DNA of 64,000 bases from Lineus longissimus (Eukaryota; Nemertea; Pilidiophora; Heteronemertea; Lineidae): assembly GCF_910592395.1 (NCBI RefSeq), contig NC_088309.1, forward strand, positions 20,710,599 to 20,774,598. The letters run 5' to 3'. The notes below the pieces were generated by a model. It did no database searches and was not told where the DNA came from. It saw nothing but the letters and a program-made list of their open reading frames with translations. Made by a program: the position numbers and the translations under genes. Below, piece after piece: positions 22,717 through 34,200 of this stretch. Every line of letters begins with the position of its first letter. Positions within the stretch are counted from its first letter, which is position 1.

Positions 22717-23419
22717 AGCAACAAAAAAATATTGTGAAAAGTTCTAACATAATTATGCATGACGATGCATTTTACATCTTTTGATCAGATCAGTATTATC
22801 AATATGAAAACTATTATTGCCCAAGGCAAAACCTTCTCAATATCCAATCCTACGAAGCTTAACAGAATACCTAAATGAAAAATATTACCGAACTCCCTTG
22901 GTGTCATAGCCAATTCACAATAGTTGTGAATCAAATAACAAAATCCTTTAAATTGTATTAAATACGGCCAGACCAGTGCAGTGTTCCATTATGCAAAGAC
23001 GATTAAAACTACTTTAGAAAGAGATATCCTTTCCTACCGAAGAGTAGGACGCTCGTATCGCTCGGCACAGCGTCATAATCTATAAAAAAATTGAAAGAGC
23101 AGAAGATCTGAGCTGGCATGGATTCTTTTTTCCTCGAATCATCTTCTGAAATATTTCGAAACGATACCAACCATACTCAACGCAAGTCAGATACGTTACT
23201 TTTATTTAGTGTTTGATACATGACATACTAAAGTAGTTGAACGAAGTGAATTTCAGACTCGCGTGGACAATCATTTGGCTACAAAAATTGGATGTAAACG
23301 CACTACTTAGCGCTAACGGGAGAAAGGTTTCTAGAAGAGGTAACCCCACTGGGTGTAAGATGTAGAGGCATTTGCAGCTGTTCGTTCTTTACTTCAACAT
23401 TTAAAGGAACAACCTCGAG
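22717..23419. other. Intergenic, presumed MS4A promoter region
   Basis: Unique AT-rich DNA after the repeat array breaks off. I see no ORF, RNA gene or clear TATA box. A mixed-composition stretch just before 23420 presumably holds the 5' UTR of the MS4A-like gene. Confidence 0.5.
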
Positions 23420-23995
23420 ATGACTTCTGCCTTGGGACAAGAAATTCACCATCATTTTAACATTAGGTTACTGTTTCTATTAGGTTTCGTTCAAGTAGTA
23501 GCGGGCGGCGCCTTGTTGTTTGGCTCCATAATAGCCACAGGTTCGGACGGATGGGCTACATTCACCGGTATCGGACTATGGGCTGCAGCGGACTTGATCA
23601 TCGCGGGAGCTCTTGGGATATACATCAAAACTGGCGAGAGCAAAAAGAAGCGTGCACTGCTTTTGCTCTGTCAGCTGATGTCGGGATTTTCAGTTATTCT
23701 GTCGGGGATTTGCTTGATACTGAGTTTCGGGGGGTGCATAGCCGATAGTCTCTCTACCAGCGAGTCCGGCAGCGCGGCGTTCGGGATGCAGATCCTGAGT
23801 CTTGGTTGTTCCGTGTGGGGACTCGGAGCGTCTCTGCTTCAGGTCTTTCTGATCAAATGGTACGACGACCCCAAGGACGCCAAGCAACTGTCTTCTGTTA
23901 TCGATGTCAAGGTTGCTGATTCAGAGGAAGCAAAAGATCTACAACCTGAAAATGAAACTGAACCGGCCATCGAATCGACGGCGGAAAGGTCGTAG
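23420..23995 (+). CDS. MS4A/CD20-like four-span membrane protein
   Basis: A 191-residue uninterrupted ORF with four hydrophobic helices at about residues 17-39, 48-69, 79-107 and 121-145, short loops, and cytoplasmic-type tails. The C-terminal tail is acidic (SEEAKDLQPENETEP). The first helix begins LGFVQVVAGGALLFGSI and the second contains GIGLWAAADLIIAGALGI, matching the LGxxQ...G and FWgg...IaGaLSI style of the MS4A family. Members sit in plasma membranes and modulate receptor signalling or calcium entry in vertebrates. The absence of introns is unusual compared with vertebrate MS4A genes. I see no canonical AATAAA within 200 bp downstream. Confidence 0.7.
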   Translation: MTSALGQEIHHHFNIRLLFLLGFVQVVAGGALLFGSIIATGSDGWATFTGIGLWAAADLIIAGALGIYIKTGESKKKRALLLLCQLMSGFSVILSGICLILSFGGCIADSLSTSESGSAAFGMQILSLGCSVWGLGASLLQVFLIKWYDDPKDAKQLSSVIDVKVADSEEAKDLQPENETEPAIESTAERS

Positions 23996-24683
23996 ACATG
24001 AAACGAGAATGAAAACACCATTCCGGCATTCTTGAACTCTAAAGGCATTCCATATATTAGGGTGTCTTCGAGATATCTAGAAACGCGGCTACGCTTTGCG
24101 CCAAAGGTTGAACTGCATCACTGTTGGTATATGCACTTCAAGACTTGTACATGTAAAAAAAGGCTTTTGACTTTTGAAAAGTATGTAGACTTCAGTCAAC
24201 GCAACTCTTAGTGGTTTTTCGAATTCTTAAAAACATTTAGTGGGGTGCACATTTGGCTAAAAAGCATTTAGAGGTGTTTAAAAACCTTTTGTTAAAGCTA
24301 GAGAATATTTACTCCGAAGAGAGTAGAACGATTGCGTCACTAATGACAACAACTTCACAATCAAAGGAATTCTTTTTATGGATTTTGCTTACAGGCGATT
24401 TAGATTTCGTGATTTAGATATGTTTGAGTTAGTACACTCGTGACAAAGTTGAACGCGTTGTGGACTCGTGCATTTTGAATTTTAATGAACTGAAGGATAA
24501 TCACAAGCCGCTTGTTGTAGTCTCATAACCATACAGACACACGATTCTTCCATTTTCCCGATTCATACCCAGATTCATACATAGATTATCATGGAGGATT
24601 TAAACACCAAAGTAAACGAATTACTGAGCCCAAGTTACCAAATCATTCACTGTTGCCTTGGACACGTAATATAAGGTACCTAC
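23996..24683. other. Intergenic; degenerate MITE relic
   Basis: No gene recognised. About 24130-24310 (aaggcttttgacttttgaaaa, agtggtttttcg, gtggggtgcac) resembles the MITE at 46537-46731. The rest is AT-rich. It may hold the unrecognised 3' end of the SRCR gene on the minus strand. Confidence 0.4.
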
Positions 24684-24735
24684 CTTTTGAGCGAATCGGC
24701 TTTCATTCTTGGAGAAAAAATGACTTGGTACTTAC

Positions 24736-24771
24736 CGTACGTTTCAGTTCTTTTTACGAAAGCAGAGACGA
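24736..24771 (-). other. Possible 36-nt microexon downstream of the SRCR array
   Basis: On the minus strand a T-rich acceptor (ttaaataattag) and a strong donor (ACG|gtaagt) bracket 36 nt that keep phase 1 at both ends. Another donor-like AAAAG|gtaggt lies at 24684. These may be cytoplasmic-tail exons of the SRCR gene, but no membrane span was found between here and 25004. Confidence 0.2.
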
Positions 24772-24887
24772 CTAATTATTTAAAATATTCAAAAATTCAA
24801 AATTTAAATTCCACCCTCTGTATCAACCACCCTAACTATGCTACACTTTATGATCAGACAAGCGTTTGTGAACCAAAGCAGAATTCA

Positions 24888-24943
24888 TTATTCCAACTTC
24901 ATCGAATAAGTGAAAGTTGTGGAGAAAGATATTGATAATATAT
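24888..24943 (-). other. Candidate terminal exon of the SRCR gene
   Basis: After module 26 (phase 1) an acceptor-like ccattag allows 18 more codons (DILSISFSTTFTYSMKLE) and a TAA stop at 24888-24890. The implied intron is only 60 bp, far shorter than the others, so this is weak. If correct, the protein is secreted. Confidence 0.2.
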
Positions 24944-25003
24944 CTAATGGAGATTGACTTTCGATCTATTTTTTAAAATTTCTTTGTTTGCATTGTGACT
25001 TAC

Positions 25004-25297
25004 CACACTTGACCTCAGCATACTTTGTGCATTCCGTGTATTTTCTCGGTCTTCCCAAAATGCACTGGTCAAGTGAAGTCTCGTTTCCGGAGCAGGCGAT
25101 ATCGCTCATCCAGACTGGTTTTACATTCTGATCAACAGCTGAACCAGAGCCTATCGGTTGTGCCCAGTGGAAACCCTCCTGGCGACAGAGGGTGTCAGCG
25201 GCCTGTTGCGTCCAGTTAGATGCGCAGACGTATCCTTCCTTTCCGAGATACTCAACTATAACGGTTGAAGAGGAGATCCTGAATTGGCTTGCCGTAA
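25004..25297 (-). CDS. SRCR module 26 (last identified)
   Basis: 294-nt exon, phase 1-1, acceptor cataattttcag and donor GTGTG|gtaagt. Protein starts VTASQFRISSSTVIVEYLG and has six cysteines (YVC, TLC, IAC, QC, EC, KC), a group-A-like set. It is clearly a sister of modules 23-25 but diverged. No start codon is needed because it is an internal exon. Confidence 0.8.
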
Positions 25298-28200
25298 CTG
25301 AAAATTATGCGAAAATGGCATTTTGCACAAATAATAAAATAGATGGTGGAATATACATGTAGGTCTTGATAGTCTCATGCGATCGTTTACTGAGCGGCAG
25401 CTTGTTTTCATTTTGTGGGTTAATCGAAAGTTGTTACATGTACATCCTAAATTTGATTTGACGGCGTAGCGGAGCATACTTTCAGGTGTGAATGGGTATT
25501 AAGTATGATCAAGGTTCTCCTGTAACTTAACCATTTCTTGCCAGAATAATGTGCAAACTACGTATTGTCATCCGTTAAACCTTTTAAATCGCTCTTGGCC
25601 AAACCTACCATTTCTGCCACAAACAACCTCAGCATACTTTGTGCAGTCCGTATGATTCCTCGGTCTTCCCAAGATGCAGTGGTCCAGTGTTGTCTCATTC
25701 CCGATGCAGGTGATATTGCTCATCCAGACTCGTTTGACATTATCACTCACATCAGACCCGGGGCCTATCGGTTGAGCCCAGTGGGAACTATTTTGCCGGC
25801 AAAGTACGTCAGCAGCTTGTTGAGTCCAATTAGCGGCGCAGACATATCCGTTTTCATCAAAATACTTGACGACAACGGTTGATGAAGAAATCCAAAACTG
25901 GCTAGCCGTAACTGCAATATACATGTAAGGCTTTGGTGTCAAGAAGAGGGGGAAACGCAATCTCACCATGAAGAGAAGAGTACCAATACGAAAGTATTTA
26001 GTTAAGAAGCATTTCTTGGAAGTTTCAATTGCATGTCTCAGCAGGATTCACGGCCAGGAATAAACACCAAAGAAATACTCGGTCCATAATGTCATCATGT
26101 AAAACCATTGTAAATGGTTCACACTGGAGAGTAGCATCAAGCTTTAGATTTCAATTCGAGGTTTTCTTACCATTCTTGCCACAAACAACCTCAGCATACT
26201 TTGTGCAGTCCGTATGATTCCTCGGTCTTCCCAAGATGCAGTGGTCCAGTGTTGTCTCATTCCCGATGCAGGTGATATTGCTCATCCAGACTGGTTTGAC
26301 ATTATCACTCACATCAGACCCGGGGCCTATCGGTTGAGCCCAGTGGGAACTATTTTGCCGGCAAAGTACGTCAGCAGCTTGTTGAGTCCAATTAGCGGCG
26401 CAGACATATCCGTTTTCATCAAAATACTTGACGACAACGGCTGATGAAGAAATCCAAAACTGGCTAGCCGTAACTGCAATATACATGTAAGGCTTTGGTG
26501 TCAAGGAGAGGGGGAAACGCAATCTCACCATGAAGAGAAGAGTACCAATACGAAAGTATTTAGTTAAGAAGCATTTCCTGGAAGTTTCAATTGCATGTCT
26601 CAGCAGGATTCACGGCCAGGAATAAACACCAAAGAAATACTCGGTCCATAATGTCATCATGTAAAACCATTGTAAATGGTTCACACTGGAGAGTAGCATC
26701 AAGCTTTAGATTTCAATTCGAGGTTTTCTTACCATTCTTGCCACAAACAACCTCAGCATACTTTGTGCAGTCCGTATGATTCCTCGGTCTTCCCAAGATG
26801 CAGTGGTCCAGTGTTGTCTCATTCCCGATGCAGGTGATATTGCTCATCCAGACTGGTTTGACATTATCACTCACATCAGACCCGGGGCCTATCGGTTGAG
26901 CCCAGTGGGAACTATTTTGCCGGCAAAGTACGTCAGCAGCTTGTTGAGTCCAATTAGCGGCGCAGACATATCCGTTTTCATCAAAATACTTGACGACAAC
27001 GGTTGATGAAGAAATCCAAAACTGGCTAGCCGTAACTGACAAAAGAATATGAACCCTGACGTGTTTATCCGAAAAAGAGGTGCTTTTGAACGCCGTGCCT
27101 TATACTTGGGTCAGGAAATTTGTGATTAACTATAAAACTTTGTGACGGTGTCACATCATCACTGCATCTTAACAGGTGGGATTTCAGTGCTGAATGCGAC
27201 TACTAATACTAAATACACTCTTTCGAATAGCCAATCTCTTATATTTTAGGAACAGACCGGGCCGGGGAAGGACAAATAGGTTACTCCGCTTCCCTAATAA
27301 AGAATGTTGAAAATGCTTACCATCGTTGCCACATACGACTTCAGCATATTTTAAGCAATCCGTATGTGGACCAGGTGTACCCAAATAACATTTGGCCAGT
27401 GATTCCTCTGTGCCGCTGCAGTTGACAGCTTTTATCCAAACGGGCTTGTCATTCCCCGTAACTGGCGAGCCGGAGCCCACAGGCTGAGCCCAGTGGAATC
27501 CTCTCTTCCGACAAAGCACGTCAGCGGCGAGCTGAGTCCAACCAGTGGCACAGACATACCCCTTCTGGCCCCGATATGTAAGGAGGACGGCCGAAGACTC
27601 GATAGAGAAATGGCCAGGTCGGACTGAAAGAAATTGTTGATTTGTAAATAGTTCAGACGGTGGCTCTACCAAAAGCAACTCCATTCTTCCAATAGAGGTT
27701 CAACCTGTTTCAACCAACCAGCAAATTTGCATTTGATGGAAGAGTACAACCTCGCTTTTGCACTTTATCAAACTGTCTCTTGACAACTCAATGCGCGCAA
27801 AAAGGAAAAACGCTGAAGTCGGGATTAGAGGGCATGAGAGGCAGTGAAGCGGTTAGCAAAATGTAAGTATATATTAAGTGGACAGAAGTTTTTGAAGACC
27901 AGTACAACACTCACCCTTGTGACAGGAAACTGTTGAAACATTTGCACAGTCAACGTGTATCTTGAGCTTTCCAAGGTTACATTGGTCAAGAGATGTTTCC
28001 GCTCCAGTGCAATTCAATTCCTTTATCCATATCGGCCTGTTTCGCCGATCCCAAACCACACCGAAGTCGATCGGGTTCGCCCAGTGGAAGGTCTTTTTTT
28101 GCCGACAGAGGACGTTGGCAGCATTCTGGCTCCAGCCAGATGCACAGACATATCCCAACACCTCCAAATACTTAATGTATACCTTAGATGTAGAGGGATC

Positions 28201-31200
28201 GATACTGAAGTCGTCAGATTTCACTAGAAAAAGAAGAGGAACTGTTGTCATCTCCAGCAAAGATACTCGCCCGGGTCTTTTTTACTGCAAACTTTGCTTC
28301 CTGATAGTTCTTACTAGTTTGTCTAAGGGAGCTTATTAAGTAGGAATGTATCTGTGGGAATGATCGAGGGGGCCTGATCAAATACTTTTATTTACTAATT
28401 AAGGTGAATCTCGAAATGTCATGATAAGGTTTGACATATAGGGTACCATAACCAAACTTAAAATGGAGTCCACTCTCTAACACACTCATAACTAACCTGA
28501 CGCTAACTCCTTTTTGTAACAGAAAGCCGCAGCAAGGTTTGAATAATTCCCTGGCCCAGGGTACCGACGGGCATTCGGACACTGATGGAGAGATCTCTCG
28601 GTGCCATTGCATTCGGGCGCCGAGAGGAATACAGGATGGTATTGGTACCAACTTCGTATCGTGGAGACGTTGTGTCCAAGCCATCTTCTAAATTCCCCCA
28701 AAATTGGGAATCCGGCGTCGAGCGCGCTGTCAACCTGTTTACATGCTATTGTAGCATCTTCTTCTGTCCAATCTGTGTCGGTGACGAATCCTAGGTTACC
28801 ATCATACTTCACTCGCAGATATCCCCGCATTGTATTTCTAGTCTTAACAACTTTATACATCAAAATTGGGGGTACTGGAAGGAAGTACAAATCAGTAAAC
28901 ACCGTGGTAGAAGAATTATACTAAGACGAAAAAGAACATATCGTACGCATCAATGTGCACCATAGATTCCCATAAATCAGTAACTTATTTTCTGCTGCAT
29001 TGGGTCATAAGGGTTTTTTCAGAATCCGGTGGCTACGATCCAAAATAGAAGAAGATAGTCCGTAGGACGCCAGCAACGAGGATATCATTCCATTCATACA
29101 AGAGCTCGTACCTGTCATGAGGTTTAGTCATGGTAAACGAGACAAATTCGTACGAATATTGAGTGCTTCAACCTGCCACGAATACCGATAAGTATTGAAA
29201 AAGGATCCATTCGCAGATTGTTTTGTAATTTTTCCGAAATTAAAGGTGTAATGTCGTGAACCTATACGTTTTTAGGACCATGTAAATGCTCATCGATCAA
29301 AGGAAGATATGTTTCAAAAGCTGCGAGTTGCTCTCTGTTCTATGGCCTACCTTCCGTTGTATCTTCATTATAGCATGTCACGCTTGCAGTAATGTAAGAT
29401 TTTAAATCATTGGTAATGCATTTCTTCTGTAGGGTGGTTGGTGTAGAGAAGTTTCCGCGCGGACATTCCAACAACGAACTCTCGGAACCTGTGCACCCAA
29501 GAGAACCTGTGTACATGCCCAATTTTCGTTTTTGCTTGATCCTATGGTGTTTCGCGCCGTGGGTTTTACCGTAGGTCCGGCAAATCACATGGGCGTCCTT
29601 TTCTGTGAAGACTGTGTCATCGTGGCCACAAATGTAAGCATCAGTATTGAAGATTCGCACTATGACAGTTCCGAAATATTTGGTACCAGAAGTTGGATGT
29701 GAAAAGTGTATTGTGGCCTCTGCAATAGGAAATCAATCCAGTAGGTGGTGTGATGATTCGAGATTGGTTGAAATGGATAATGTTATGCTACCGAAGAAAG
29801 CAGCGAATAAAACGAGTGCGGCAACCTTGAAAGGTAAAGCTACATGTACATGTACATGGAAAGATATGCTGACGCAAGCCTTGTTGCCGCTAGTTTTTGC
29901 TCGACCCACCTCAAAAATCTTATTTCTACGATTCGCCAAAAAATAAATCTGTTTTCACGAAGTTTAGATAACTGTACGTGAAAATGTCAACGTGTTATTG
30001 AACGATGCAAGACCTGGTGAAAACGTTCTACAGCAACACCCAGTGCCAGTAGCTTTATATAAAGAAGGGCGACTTACGTGGTTGACCTGTGCCATCGTAA
30101 CACTGTACTCCCACCACAGAATATTCATTCCCATCGAGACATTCATCAGCCGCAGTCCTTTCAGCACCCCATGTTTCTCCTCCGGTACAGTTTTCAATGT
30201 TGTTCTCATCTCCAGTGCACTCGATGTTTCTGAACCAAAATGGCCCATCATTCCTCTCCCTGAGCCCCATAATTGATCGACCTCTTACGTCGGTCCCTCC
30301 CTTTATTGTCCGACATGATACCGTGGCGTCGGCTTGTGTCCAATCCTTGTCACAGATGTACCCGGGAAGACCTTTGAGCCGTGGTCGTAACACTATGCCG
30401 TGATTAAACATGAAAGTCTTGTCTGGAAAAAAGGTTTTAAGTTATCAAGGACGCGTGATATTAACGATTCTAGTGGAGATGTCTACTTTACAGTCCTTAA
30501 CTGTTGTTTCCTGTTTCTCAAGCGTCTCCGACATTTCAGTCGGGAGATGTCTAGTTTACAGTCCTTAACTGTTGTTTCCTGTTTCTCAAGCGTCTCCGAC
30601 ATTTCAGTACTTTTCAGAACTATGGATGATCTGAGAACAGGCCGATGTAAAAGATTGAAATGCCCTCGGATAGAGTGTTCGGGGGACGAATGATTCTATT
30701 ATGTGATGTTAATCCCTGAGGTATAGACGATCGTGGTATTTTCATAACCAGGCATATATCTTAATCTGGAAACTTTTTCCACGGGGGAACAATATAGATT
30801 GCTACACCGGAATCGTACATGGCTCTCGTTTAACGTCCTGACGGGTTCATGCTAAAAATACAACAAGGTCATCAATAGCATCTTGTTTGGATTAAAACAT
30901 AAATGTTCTTGAATTCAACATACCATTTCTTTTCTGTTCATCATGGCATAGGGCTGTGGCGAACTCCTCCTTTTCAGCGCTGAATAAGCTATAGCTACAT
31001 TCTTTTATACCAGTGAGGTTAGCTGCGCAAATCACCTTTACCATGTCCCCAGTATGTTTCAAAGGGCGCATCGTACTCCAACGAAGAGGCATCCCGGAGT
31101 AGTATCCATGGTATTTACAGGTCAAAGCAGCAGCTTCCTTGTTGAAACTTTGGAAAGATATGTGATACTCCTCTTCGTTCACGCGATATTTTGTTAAGCC

Positions 31201-34200
31201 ACAGACCTTTTCACCACAGGTTTTATTGAAAAACACCAAGACTGAAAAGGAGGGAAAATAAATCGAATGCAAGGATATGGTTCATATATTAGATTCAGTT
31301 CTGGTAAAAAATTCGAACAAAAAATGTCAACAAAGAGCCGTTAAGCCGAAGATATCATACCAAAAAAAACGAGAAATCTCAAGCCTGTTTCATTCAACAC
31401 TCTTTCTTGAATTCATACGCCAATGAACATAAAATAAAAATTTCTACTGAGCGTTTAGTTTTCTTCATACCGGCTTCATTTTGCAGGGCAACCTACCTGA
31501 TTTATTGCTATAGCACACCACATCTTTGGCGTATCCTTTCAAACATTCCTTCTCAGACTCACAGAGAAAGTCCGGTGAATTCACACACGCGGTGGAGTTG
31601 AGGCAGATGCCACTTTGATTTTTATTTGATGAACTTGGAAGAATCCTCCCAAATTCATAACCAAGATGCTGACATATCGGGGTAAGGACGTCAAGTGTCC
31701 AAGCCGATTTACGAATGGTGACAAGCTTTTCCCATTCGTAGCCTTTGTCGTTCACTTCAACTGTGCCACGATGAGGTCCTGGGTTTAGTCGTAGCAGGAA
31801 ACCTGAAAAAGGCACAAAGTAATCAAACATTCGTGCTATTATCAACCTTCGAGTGTCTTTGAATCTCAGTAACAGTTAATGGTTGCCCATTTTTCTAGAA
31901 TGTGAGGAAAAAGACGAAAAGTTGCACAGGCTTGGACTAATAATCTACATAGCATGTTACCGATGGTATATGATATAACTTCTGGTAAAAAACGAAATTT
32001 AGAAGAACGAAAGACACTGATATAATTAATAACCTTTTGAACACGTGACGTATTTAACATTCATAAAACCATCTTGATCAACCGCAGTGCAGCTACTATT
32101 GGGGTTAACCCAAGGAAGTCTACAGTCTTCAATCTGCGACGGCGCTGACAATGCTGGGCCTCCCCCAAACCACGTTGGGTTGGAATTGTTGAAGGGTATA
32201 CTCGCGGCACCGGACGCGACAGCTCTACTCCACTTCCCAACCAGCCCTAGACAGAGCAGATAGGTCTCCAAAAGGCTCAAGTCCCCATTCGGATCACACA
32301 AGTAGCCTGCCACGCCGTGTTGCTCCACCATGACGGTTGCATTGACCTGGGATTCTGTGCTATCCGCTTGCAGCGTGTAATTCACTGCAACGTATTCCTT
32401 GAAGTCTGAAAGAAGGGTACTTTAATAAGACTCAAGTCTCAGAGAACTCGGACAGAACTCTTCTAGAACATCCTTGCGGCGCAGACTAGACACTGTCCAA
32501 GCCCCGCTCCCATCGACGATGACATCTTCTTCCGCGAATGTATGCACCACGTGGACTTGTTTTCTAGACTGTTAGTGTATTTATGTCAGCCAATGGGAAG
32601 GCTCGAAATAGTTGTACTGTAATATAACCTTTACGAAAAATATGGCTTCTATTCGTATGCTCACCAAATTTCCCTGGGAACTCTAAAAACCTCTACTTCG
32701 CACAGTGTTTGATATTGTTTTCTTGTCTGACTGACAACAACATATCTACCGCCTTAAGTGCCTGGGAAGGTCTCGCTGCCTCCATGTTCCACCGGTCCTG
32801 TTTCGTTGAATTATCCCAAATAATCTACAGGAATTTGAAGACAGAGAGAGGTCACGGCTGAAAATTATTAAAATTGCAAAAACCGTGTATGAAACACTTA
32901 CGATTCTGATCATTAAAGCATACTGCAGCCGCGGGAACGCGTGGTTCAGCTTTCTCAAAGAAGATCCTACAGCCTAACAATGACGTCTCGTCGCCATCGC
33001 ATTTGAAATATAGTGACTTGTTATTAGAATCCGGCTGGAGGGGGGCCACACCTCTGCCATATGCTTCACCGGAAAAGTGGCAGCCAGAGTAAAAGCCGAG
33101 GCCCCGGCACAAAGCAGTTGCATGACGACCTGACCACGTTGTGTTGGCTATATGATGAAGGACACCGTCTACTGTGACTCCTGGACGACCGTGATTCACA
33201 AATTCAATAGAGGCTGCAAAATCAAGAATACAGATGGGAATGCATAAAATTTGTTGCTGCTGTATCTTCAACACGAATTAGGATATTTCAAAAGGCGAGA
33301 TTTTTCTTCATGATAAGTCAGTGTCTATAAATGAAATATTTTGATTGGCATCCCAAAGTCTGCCTTGGCCGCCACCACGCACCGCTGACGGAGATGCCTA
33401 GTGTGGTTCGACAAGAAGACAATCGTGGAACCTTACCGTGTGCATCATTGCAACAGAAAGCCACAGCAGTTTCATTTGTAGTAGGCCAGTCTCTTGCGAA
33501 TGCAGTACAGTTCTCTAAATGGGTTATGCTACTTAGTTCATGCGAACTACAGTTATAACCAAACGTGACGTTTGCTGGCACATCACTCTGTACAACAGAG
33601 GAAATCAGACCATGTGTGTAACCAAACTGCTTGCAGAGAATCTCTGCTTCTTTCCGATGCCAAGAAATTGTTGAAAAATAGTACTTCTCCTCAACCATCG
33701 GTGTGATAAAGTCTCCTTCCTTCTTGTGAGTAAAGAAAACTGGAAGTATAAAAGTGGTCCCAGTTACTTAAAATGTTCGCCACTATCATTCGATTTGGTA
33801 TTTTCAGAAAAGAATACGGCTGTTGGAATGTTGGTATTTAAACAGAATAGCAGGGTACATCCATCGTTCCTTGAAGACTCTCCTATATGTTTTTCGTCGA
33901 GGTTAATATAACTTTAGTGACATCTTTGAATCGTCAAAACAGTGTCAGTACATGTAAGTTTACATTTCGCAGAGATACTATATCTTCCGAGCGATTCCCA
34001 ATGCATTTAGCTTACCATGATGGACCAACCCCGCCCAATGGAATACTAGACGTACACGTATGCGCGCATGGTCTGTGTTGACCATATAGGGACAGTTGAA
34101 GGCATTGCAAATCGCATACTATACCGTCGGTCTTTTGTTTATTCTCCCCGTAGTTTACTCACCTGCATCATTCTTATGACAGCTGACACTCAAAACGTGT

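Noticed and set aside
24684-24707. 24-nt exon with acceptor and gtaggt donor downstream of the SRCR gene
   Set aside because: Entering in the required phase 1 gives an immediate TGA.
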